Source of the DNA: Asterionellopsis glacialis
Taxonomy: Eukaryota > Bacillariophyta > Plagiogrammaphyceae > Rhaphoneidales > Asterionellopsidaceae
Assembly (NCBI GenBank): GCA_014885115.2
Contig: WKLE02001802.1
Span: forward strand, 1 to 38,641
Direction: 5' to 3'
DNA length: 38,641 nt
A program made the position numbers and the translations under genes. The notes under the pieces were generated by a model. That model saw nothing but the letters and a program-made list of their open reading frames with translations, was not told the origin of the DNA and did not search any database. Positions 30,803-38,641 of this stretch are shown here, piece after piece (within the stretch, counting starts at the first letter, position 1; every line of letters begins with the position of its first letter).

Positions 30803-33379
30803 TTACATCGCCCTTACATTTACACATGGAGGCCAAACTTGCGTTTCACCCCATGTTCCGTATACGTATTCTGCAATATACAAATCAATTCCATTGCACG
30901 TGTTGGGTAATGTAGCACCTTTACATAAAAATTCAGGCAATGATTTATTACTTGGAACTAAAACATATCGAGTCCCACCATTCCTTCCAATACCTGCCAC
31001 ACGTAATGTACCCACAATTTCTCGAATATGATGATAGGAATTAACATTATCACGGTCATGATGATGACGATGACGAGGAGGACTACTATTATGTCCTTCA
31101 TTACTTTGAGGAGACTTCTTCTCCTCGTCATCATCATTGTTATGATTCTTCAACCTTCCCGGATTGACTACGTGGATTACTTTACCATACCGTGTCACTG
31201 TTTGCTGGGATGGTCTTTTTACTGCTATTTGAGAAGAATCTTGTTTCTCGTTGCCGCTGTTCTTGTTGATGTTAATGTCATTGGAAGTCATGGTAGGTGG
31301 CGATGATGGAATCGAGGAATCTTCCGTGGGTTCCGTACCATCATCATTACCATGCATGGTATGTTGTATAGAGGGCATCTTTTCAATGACCTTTGTCTTT
31401 AGCTTCATGTTATCGATTGATGCAGGATCATCTTTGGGTGAAGCAATCGCCGAGAAAGGGGACAAACAATCATTACGTTGTTCTTGTATATGAAGGCTTT
31501 CTCGGTGATCCGTTGTGGAAGATGTACGTTTGGAACGAGGAGGGGGGAACAATTCAACAAATACCATGTCACCATCCAAGGCACGATTCCTATGCAAAGG
31601 TAGTTCTACAATTATATCTTGTTCAGAATAGTCATCGTTTATTCTCACAAAAGCCATCCCATCTCTTTCAATAGGGACTTTGAGTTTTCCATAAAATAGA
31701 TTTGGATCGCCAGATGTAAGCCGTTGCATGCATACATCATAATCACAGTACTGTTCATAATTGTTTCTGATTCTTAAAAAACTTCTTGTATTCTTGCTTT
31801 TATACGGAGAAGATTGAGGACTGCGTTGACGATGTGCACTTGGGCTCACAGGAAAGCACGAAGAACGTTGCCTGCGTTCCTCCCATGATAGTCTAGAAGA
31901 ATGTTTCCTACGTTCCTCCAGTGATAATTCAGGACTTTTTATTATGATTTTATTCTCGTTCACTTGATTCTGATCAGCGGTAGGCGGTTGACCTTGTGAG
32001 CAATCTTCCTGTTTTGAAGTATGTTCTTCGAAGGCTTCTTCCTTTTTTGGTTCAGCACTTTTAACAGCAACATTTTCCTTGGGGATGTCTTGAACCAGAG
32101 TCTTGTTTGAATCAAGTTGGACTTCTTTTCTTGCTTTACTTGAGTCACCTTCAAACGCATCGACCTTTGATGCTTTTTCAATTGCCTTTTTGAGCTTCAT
32201 TAATATTGCGGCCCAACCGGATTTGTCATTATCCTCTTGTTCCGAGGTTCCTTCTTCAATCGTCACATTATTGTCTGACAAGTTGCATGGTTCGCTTTCT
32301 TTTTGTTGTTTGTTTATGCTGGTAATGGTTGCTTTCTCGTGCTGGTCTGGTTTGGCTCCACTTGGAGAAGTCTGTTCTCGTCTCTCGTGATCGTCTTCTT
32401 CCCTTTTTTCGTCCAGAATTTTGACATTACTTTCCTTTTCAGGAGTAATTGACTGCTTTTCCTTGTCAGATTCAGCATCTGAAGGCTTTACGTGAGGAGA
32501 TGCTTGGTCTTCTTTCTGACTTTTCTGTTCCCCGTGATTCAACCCGTCAGAGATACCATCCTCTGGAGAGTTAGGCGTGCTACCGTCTTCTTTTTGTTTG
32601 TGATCACAAATTGTGACTATGCCCCCCTCAGGAGTAGATGGCTGATCTGTTTTATGATTTGATTTGGCATCTGACAGATTCTTCGTTTCTTCCAAAGGAT
32701 CGTTGCTTTCGGACTTTTGAAGTACTTCTTTCTCACTTGTCTGCTCCTCGTGCTTCAACCCGTTAGAGATGCCATCCTCTGGAGAGGTAGACGTACTAGC
32801 GTCTTCTTTTTGTTTGTGCTCGCAAATAGTGAATATTCCTCCCTCAGGAATGGATGGTGGATCTGCTTGATGATTTGATTTGGCACCTGACGGATTCTTT
32901 GTTTCTTCCGTCATGTCCGATGAATCATTGCTTTCGGACTTTTGAAGTGCATATCTTGATTTAATGGTTACCCTCCCATCTGTTGCTTCAGACTTTCCCT
33001 TGTACATGTTTCCGAGAACAACGTCAGCCCAAGTGGTTTTTTTCGTATCGTAGGCATTAATTTCGTTACGAGTAGGTGAAGATTTTTCTTTCGTCTCATT
33101 TTTTATATTCGAGGGCTTGGTTTCTACATTGATATTGTCCTCTGATGATTCGGACGATTGCAGACTTTTGTTCTCTCTTTCTTCATCAAGAGTGCTGCTA
33201 TCTTCGAGAATACTACTCATTTCATTTTGGTCGTCTGACATGGTATCGGAACGGCTCGTTTCTTCGGTTGAATCAGATTCACTTTCAATGATCTCGTTTT
33301 CCTCCTTCTTGTTGTTTATTTTTGCCAACACTTTTTCAGCCCAACAACTTTTGTAAACTTTCGCTTTCGAGGGCATCAT
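30803..33379 (-). CDS. DIS3L2-like paralogue lacking the RNB catalytic domain
   Basis: A 858-residue open frame starting at a double ATG. The C-terminal third is clearly homologous to the cold-shock half of the neighbouring DIS3L2 protein: YDVCMQRLTSGDPNLFYGKL, ELPLHRNRALDGDMVFVELF, LVPSNKSLPEFLCKG and AEYVYGTWGETQVWPPCVN. The frame stops right after this last motif, where the neighbour runs on into RNB, and no RNB sequence is visible downstream. A GTAAGG just before the stop could serve as a splice donor to a short terminal exon, but not to RNB. The N-terminal two thirds are Ser/Glu/Lys-rich and disordered, with a 75-residue tandem duplication and three short W-A motifs. Without nuclease residues it may be an RNA-binding or dominant-regulatory protein, or a decaying duplicate. 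The long intact frame argues for a maintained gene. Confidence 0.82.
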   Translation of the reverse strand: MMPSKAKVYKSCWAEKVLAKINNKKEENEIIESESDSTEETSRSDTMSDDQNEMSSILEDSSTLDEERENKSLQSSESSEDNINVETKPSNIKNETKEKSSPTRNEINAYDTKKTTWADVVLGNMYKGKSEATDGRVTIKSRYALQKSESNDSSDMTEETKNPSGAKSNHQADPPSIPEGGIFTICEHKQKEDASTSTSPEDGISNGLKHEEQTSEKEVLQKSESNDPLEETKNLSDAKSNHKTDQPSTPEGGIVTICDHKQKEDGSTPNSPEDGISDGLNHGEQKSQKEDQASPHVKPSDAESDKEKQSITPEKESNVKILDEKREEDDHERREQTSPSGAKPDQHEKATITSINKQQKESEPCNLSDNNVTIEEGTSEQEDNDKSGWAAILMKLKKAIEKASKVDAFEGDSSKARKEVQLDSNKTLVQDIPKENVAVKSAEPKKEEAFEEHTSKQEDCSQGQPPTADQNQVNENKIIIKSPELSLEERRKHSSRLSWEERRQRSSCFPVSPSAHRQRSPQSSPYKSKNTRSFLRIRNNYEQYCDYDVCMQRLTSGDPNLFYGKLKVPIERDGMAFVRINDDYSEQDIIVELPLHRNRALDGDMVFVELFPPPRSKRTSSTTDHRESLHIQEQRNDCLSPFSAIASPKDDPASIDNMKLKTKVIEKMPSIQHTMHGNDDGTEPTEDSSIPSSPPTMTSNDININKNSGNEKQDSSQIAVKRPSQQTVTRYGKVIHVVNPGRLKNHNNDDDEEKKSPQSNEGHNSSPPRHRHHHDRDNVNSYHHIREIVGTLRVAGIGRNGGTRYVLVPSNKSLPEFLCKGATLPNTCNGIDLYIAEYVYGTWGETQVWPPCVNVRAM
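32507..32947 (-). repeat. Tandem duplication inside the RNB-less paralogue (about 75 codons)
   Basis: Unit 1 (32947..32723, 75 codons) and unit 2 (32722..about 32507) both begin LQKSESND and share EETKN, AKSNH, PEGGI, TIC-HKQKED and SPEDGIS in the same order. Unit 2 is about three codons shorter. It is an in-frame recent duplication within the disordered region. Confidence 0.85.
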
Positions 33380-34364
33380 TATTCAAGTTTGGACATCCAG
33401 TATGTACGGGAGAAGGACCTCCGATATCTCAAGGTGTATTATTCTTCTAGTGTGAAATGATCTTCTTTTGGCAACTGATTGTGAGTAGTCAATGCTTCTC
33501 AGCTTTTCCCGTTTTGCCACTTCGAGAACTCCTTTGTGGCTTCTGTCTTCTTACATTTATGAACCACAGTTTGTTTGATATACCAGTACATTTTTACGAT
33601 ATAAGAATACTGTACCTTATGTAATCTTACAAGCGATTTGCTCTGACTACTGGCGTTAACGGTACCCCTTTATCGATTTTTTTACCGGGTTACGTATACG
33701 AATGTGAAATCATTTACTGTACAGAGTAGACAATAAATGTTGATATATCATGTTTTGTACAATTCGATTGGTGGTGATTTCATCAATAGTAGGCAGGATA
33801 ATAAGACAGCGAATCGTGAAAAAAGGAGAATTCAAGTAAGTATTATCGTGCATACGATGTGTATTTTTCTAAGAACAAAAAGTTTCTCTGATAGATATCA
33901 GATGTTCTTCCGTTATCCACAGAAACCGGTTGGATTGTATTATACGGTGAATAGATATGGGGGAAAATGATCCATCTCTGTATATAAATACAGACTAGAG
34001 AAGCAATAATTACCGTTTCTCATTCAACACAATGGCATAATTACATACCTGTACTGAAACTAGGTTTACAGTAAATTCAACAAGATTACCAATTACTGTA
34101 TGCGAACGCTTGTTATTGCCTTTCTCTCCGTCCAGATACAGTACGATATATTATTGTATTGAATATATATGTAAGAAATATATCTATCACCCTACCGGTA
34201 AAGCGTTTCTGTCAACATTTCAGTAGTTTTTAAAAAATTGATCATGATGGCCTACGACTTCTATTTTAATAATGACAATACAGTCACTGTACGATCTAGA
34301 ATACATCTTGTATAATAAATCTGTTTTTAAAACGAGTGACTGAACGAATCGTGAACGGAAGTCA

Positions 34365-34379
34365 CCGTACCAGGTACGG
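34365..34379. promoter_or_regulatory. Extended palindrome CCGTACC-A-GGTACGG
   Basis: Perfect 7-bp arms around a single A, containing TACCAGGTA at 34368-34376. It is the longest-armed member of the TACCWGGTA family in the window. Confidence 0.5.
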
Positions 34380-34414
34380 GTAGTTTTCTTTCATAGCTGG
34401 TACTAGTCTTCTGG

Positions 34415-34499
34415 GATATCCGACGTCAGTAAATTTCGGACCATCTCGTATCACAATCTACAAGCCTTTTTTGACATGAACTTTGTGACGTCGGATATC
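34415..34499. repeat. Inverted repeat with 14-bp perfect arms (MITE-like)
   Basis: GATATCCGACGTCA at 34415-34428 is matched by its exact reverse complement at 34486-34499, with 57 nt between. Outside the arms a further AGTCTT / AAGACT match occurs (about 34405 and 34513) with different spacing. The pattern could be the ends of a tiny non-autonomous element or a paired ACGTC regulatory site. No target-site duplication was identified. Confidence 0.5.
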
Positions 34500-34964
34500 T
34501 CCCCTATTCGTGGAAGACTACACTATTTCTATAATAAGTAAAATAGCCTACACAAGGGGACCGACAGCAACTATTATGAACAGTCCTTTCTAAAAAATCA
34601 TACCTGTAATAATGCCCAAATCAGTTTTCAATTAGTAAACAAAAACAATACAGCGTTTTTCATCATCGAAAGCTGTTTTCCCTACATTTATTAAAAAAAT
34701 GTGCATATTTTACCTTTAGTGAAAACAGATGGAGACCGATGTGTGGAAAAGACAAAGTTACGATAGATACAGTAACACACTCCCTATCAATCGTAGAATA
34801 AGATTCCATTAACCATCTAAGATTCTATCCAAAAAGTAAACGTTATTCTTCCAATAAATATGACTGGCGCTATCAAATCTGGCGCCGTTGATTAACTCGA
34901 CTAAGAATTTTCGGAAATCCCGACTTTCGAGAAAAAGCAAAAAGAAAAACTCGACTCGTAATTT

Positions 34965-35237
34965 TTATTTTAGAGATTGTTTTTTTTCAGGTGACGGACT
35001 CTCATTTTTTTTCTGTTTTCGTTTTCGTGAAGCTCTATACCTTGCTTTCTCATTCCTTTCGTTTTTAATTTTGTTTAAGATAGCATCCCCAGGATGGGGA
35101 CACGTAATGTCTTGGTATTCTTTGGGTAGCAACGGTCGAAACTTATTGTAAAGTTCAACCTGCTTTATTTCGGGTATTCCCGGATCCGGGATGACTGGAA
35201 TGTTGTTTTCCGTTCTGTGAGAAAAAATTGCTCTAGC
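34965..35237 (-). other. Possible orphan 3' exon (basic tail)
   Basis: A minus-strand frame without any ATG. It opens after a good acceptor (TTTTTTCTCACAG, with the exon starting near 35216) and encodes ELYNKFRPLLPKEYQDITCP and then a Lys/Arg-rich tail ending KKQSLK. It could be the last exon of a short gene whose upstream exon I could not find, or a remnant. No family is recognised. Confidence 0.2.
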
Positions 35238-35306
35238 ACAAACAACAGGTACAGAAGATGCAGCTGACAAAAAAAATTACATGTTGTTGCACGCGCAAAA
35301 CGTGCA

Positions 35307-35328
35307 CGACGTACGTGTCCGTACGTCG
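35307..35328. repeat. Hairpin CGACGTACG-TGTC-CGTACGTCG
   Basis: Perfect 9-bp arms with a 4-nt loop, preceded by another small inverted pair GCACG / CGTGC (about 35290-35305). CpG-rich, and located about 110 nt before the CpG-depleted island begins. Confidence 0.6.
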
Positions 35329-35440
35329 GAACACTATGTTCAAATCAACATATCTCAGCCATCAGAGATATCCAGAACAAGTACAGCACACCAATCGAAA
35401 GCTCTCCTTCTGGACCATTCAAATATTGTTATGTCAGGCG

Positions 35441-38400
35441 TAGCATATAAGGTTTTGTTCCAGCTGGATTCAAACAAATCCAAATATATTACTCAAAAGC
35501 TCTTGATGCCCTCTATCATTTTATTGGGCCAAAATACATTTTTGATTCATTTAATATTATCACTCACTAGCTATGATTTGCATCTAAATAGCACTGCTTT
35601 GAGTGGTAATAATGCAATATCTGTTTATCTTGATTTGAGATGATACATTATTGCACTTCACTGAGGTCTTATGACTTCATAGTTCTATTGGAGATCCCCT
35701 ATGATCCAGGATCCAAGATACTTAAATTTCTTTGTCAATATACTATATACATTGCTGGGAGGTACCTAACAAGATTTTGAGAGTCATTGTTACCTGTGCA
35801 ATCTTTCTAAGAGTAAATTTTTCTCAAAAAGACCTCATGATGTTTGTGAAATTTGGATGGATGATGACAGTACATGTACTATGGTAAAAGCAAAATAAAA
35901 AGATTTGATGGATTGGCTACAAAAATTAAAGGCTAAAAGAAGGAGCCCTACAAACAAACCTGATGAGATGACTGCTCATGGATATTGATCAGCCACTCTA
36001 TACTGAACAACTTTCCATTGAAAATGAGCCTGGGTTTTATGTACAGAGTGGAATCACAGGTAAATACAGATGGACATCATTTAGCTTTTTTACCCCCAAG
36101 CAAAGGCTTGACTACAGAAAGTAAGTTCCAGAAGTATATGACCACGAGAAGAGCATGGCCAGCAAATTTGTAAAAAAGTGGCACAAAAAGACTATAAAAG
36201 AATTTGTACACAAGAGGTTGAGCAGCTTCCATATAACTAGCTGACCAACTAGCAAGAAGGTGCTGCTGAAGCCATTTATATTATACAAGAAATAGATGAG
36301 TCATCTGCATGATGCAGCTTGCAACATAACTGATAAGAAATTGTATGGTCCTGTACCCTAGCATGTTGTTTGACTTTTTTAATAGCTCAACAGCTTGCCT
36401 ACTATCAGATCACACCACAATTCAAAACACTTTATTCATGTTGTTCACAACCTGAAGATAGATCTCAATTTGGAAAAAGAGTTGAATGATTCTCAGCAAA
36501 TTAGTACAAACAAGGATTTGTTGATGCAAAGCCATGATGTGATGAAATTATAAGCTCTTTCATTACAATTATTATTATGGTATACTTAAATAATGCATTA
36601 GAGTGTAGTGTAATCTCATATTCAAAGTGGTTTGTAGTGATATGGATCCATTTTCTAGCAATGCTATGCATGATAGTTGTTAAAAAAAGAACTACACAAA
36701 GCTGCTTTATTAAATTGAAATAGGATTAAGCTTCAGCATATCCTTATATTATTGTAGCCATGAATCTTTGTCAATGTTTAATTGGTTAGAACAAATGTAA
36801 ACACAAGAAGCAGGACAAAGCAACAACCAAGAAGCAGCATGGAAAAGCTTGGTCATAAGCAGTAATTGCTTACATCTCTTGGGTGCCAAACAACAGGAGC
36901 AGGAATTCATTAAGGAAATAATGACATTTGATTTTTGTTTGCCTTTAGTAAAATAAACAATTTTGGAGGAAGGCAAGTTTTCTTTTTTATCCTTGCCAAG
37001 GGCATCAATGTCAGTGAAAAATTCAATGTTGTTGCAATGCCAATTCTTGAGATCCCATTTCCCCTAAGTATAAACAGCTGCACCTGAACACCAATTTTCA
37101 TCATATATTAGTAGAGTTCCATTGGATACATTGCATTTAGGCTTTCACCAGGTGCCTCCCCTGGTGGACAAGATTGTTGCAGAACATGTTGCACAAGTGC
37201 AGTGCCAATGCATTGAGAACAGATGAAGAACACATCACTGTTCCCAACCCCCCTGAAACCCCTGAACCAAACCTTGAACTCCAACCCCTCACCACACCAC
37301 TCTCTGCAGTTGTTTGGTACCTCCTTTTAAGTTTTTTTTTAGTCAGAGCATTACTATTTTTTTTGTCACCAACTTCATTTATTTTCACGCTCATACATTG
37401 TTTCCTTCCAAATATGTTGACCAACACAAGTGCTGCAATACTAGAGATAGTTGTTGTATACTCCAACCTGCAAATAAACAAGTGGAAACACAGAAGGCTA
37501 CTTAATCATTTGTGGCCAGTGCTGTTTAAGAAGTATAAGAACAGCATGCTGGGACTAAACAAGAACAGCAAGTTGTAATATCTACAGCTTCTGTAGATGT
37601 ACGTACCTTAAATATAGAATCAGGTACAATGGAAGAGAAGGTAGATGCAGCAGAGGACAAACAAAGAAAAAAAGAATAGGTAAGAAACCTGTCCAAGAAA
37701 GTTAGGCATATGCATGCTTCCAGTGCTGGATGAAAAAACTTTAAAACCATGTGCATGTACAAGAAGATAAAGGGAAAAGAGGCATTAAAACCAATGGTTG
37801 CTGGGCTAAAACTGCAGTGGGCAAGTAGGAGGTCAAAACTATCACCAGTTCAGAGTCCTTCTACCAATGAAGATGAGTCTTCTGATAGCAAGAACAAAAA
37901 GGATGACAATGTTCTAGAACAAAAGGAACAGCAAGAACAGGAAATTCTGTGAGAGATTCAACAAGTAAACCAGCAGATGACAAAGCAGCAAACTTGTACT
38001 ATTCAACATAACGTGGCAGTCAGTAGAGATCATATTGGTGTTGTTATTATTGCTGGTGAAGACTCAAACACAGAGCAAAGTGAAGTAACTGATTAGTTGT
38101 AAAAGATCTGTTGGTGTCAAGGAGTGATCTTTTTTCTTGGTGAGTCACGTATTTTCCATCAGAAGTTGAAGTTCTTTTTTGGATAGTATCGATATTTGTG
38201 AAAGTTGTTTGCTTAAGTAATTGTGGTACTGTAAATTATTACTAGAAAATTTAGTGAATTGGTTGGTTACATTGACAATATGCATAACCCAAATATGAAA
38301 AAACAACTGGGGAAAAAGTTAGTTGAGAACCGTATAATGGGGTTGGTACAGAATTTGTGTAGATTTTACGAGTGCATGGGTTTGAACCACTAAATGCAAA

Positions 38401-38641
38401 AAGCAGCAAAATATACCCATTCATTTGTTATTCTGGACAGCAGTGTGACAATTAATTGGTGAACCTGATGCAATAAAATTTTAGATTACCCTTTCACAGA
38501 GGTACTACAAACTTTTTTTGTGAGAAAAGGGTGTGTAAAAGTGGTGATATGTGATATGACACAAAAAGTTAGTTGAAAATTAGTGGTTCAAACCACTTCA
38601 TGACTGGTAGGGTCCAACAGTGACAGCATACAATATGGTTT
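35441..38641. other. CpG-depleted gene-less island (decayed mobile element or foreign DNA)
   Basis: Only about eight CpG dinucleotides occur in 3.2 kb (near 36145, 37388, 37602, 38012, 38148, 38190, 38331, 38369), and 36147-37387 has none. The rest of the window has frequent CpG. No convincing gene is present. Open stretches are interrupted by stops: a minus-strand one at about 37138-36749 (with GKWDLKNWHCNNIEFFTDID) and a plus-strand Glu/Gln-rich one at about 37749-38095. The pattern fits long-term CpG methylation and C-to-T decay of an inserted element. An assembly chimera is the alternative. Confidence 0.6.
38313..38594. repeat. Direct and inverted repeat pair at the right edge
   Basis: AAAAAGTTAGTTGA occurs at 38313 and 38563 as direct repeats of about 17 nt with one mismatch. 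GGTTTGAACCACTAA at 38379-38393 is the exact reverse complement of 38580-38594. They lie inside the CpG-poor island and may be parts of a mobile element that continues beyond the window. Confidence 0.55.

Larger units (their letters stand above)
33380..34964. other. AT-rich intergenic region with palindromic motifs
   Basis: About 1.6 kb without a supported gene, upstream of the RNB-less DIS3L2 paralogue. It is dense in TACWGTA heptamers (33608, 33715, 34067, 34094, 34137, 34768) and has one extended TACCAGGTA palindrome (34365-34379) and a 14-bp inverted repeat (34415/34486). Confidence 0.5.

Noticed and set aside
35985..36173. Plus-strand frame as a transposase fragment
   Set aside because: Stops flank it on both sides and no transposase motif (DDE, DDD) could be identified.
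38575..38600. T-arm-like GTGGTTCAAACCAC suggesting a tRNA
   Set aside because: Loop is six rather than seven nt and no acceptor, D-arm or anticodon arm fits around it; it pairs instead with an inverted repeat at 38379.

Overview
The window looks like nuclear DNA of a photosynthetic stramenopile, most probably a diatom. Genes are compact, have 0-3 short GT-AG introns (about 90-280 nt) and lie on both strands with small spacers. Most of the proteins are eukaryotic cell-biology types (PPR, copine, DENN, R-SNARE-like, neuroguidin, DIS3L2). The genus cannot be fixed from the sequence. There is one ambiguous base (1047) and one 45-base N gap (14686-14730).

Layout. 1-2470: a PPR RNA-binding protein (+). 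2739-4774: a PH/ankyrin/R-SNARE-like protein (-, two exons). 5939-8127: a copine (+, three exons). 8848-11772: three bulb-type lectin repeats followed by a GH99 endo-mannosidase-like domain (-, three exons). 12640-14337: an acyl-CoA synthetase (+, two exons). 14780-17617: three homologous lectin repeats followed by a PhoD-type phosphatase (-, one exon). 18260-18719: a doubtful small two-exon gene (-). 19258-20502: neuroguidin/Lcp5 (+). 21051-25917: a four-exon ArfGAP-DENN-IQ protein (+). 25928-29089: a DIS3L2-type exoribonuclease (-). 30803-33379: a DIS3L2 paralogue that ends before the catalytic RNB domain (-). 33380-35440: gene-poor DNA with inverted repeats. 35441-38641: a strikingly CpG-depleted, gene-less island that runs off the right edge.

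How the genes relate. Several act in membrane traffic and signalling: the SNARE-like protein, the copine and the ArfGAP-DENN protein. Others act in RNA metabolism: PPR, neuroguidin and the two DIS3L2 relatives. The two lectin genes share an N-terminal membrane segment and a three-lectin module but carry different catalytic domains, so they look like a duplication with catalytic-domain exchange. They probably make membrane-tethered or secreted enzymes aimed at mannose-rich material. The strongest leads are this lectin-hydrolase pair, the ArfGAP-DENN-IQ fusion, the PH-ANK-R-SNARE fusion, the RNB-less DIS3L2 paralogue, two W-centred palindromic motif families confined largely to non-coding DNA, and the CpG-depleted island.
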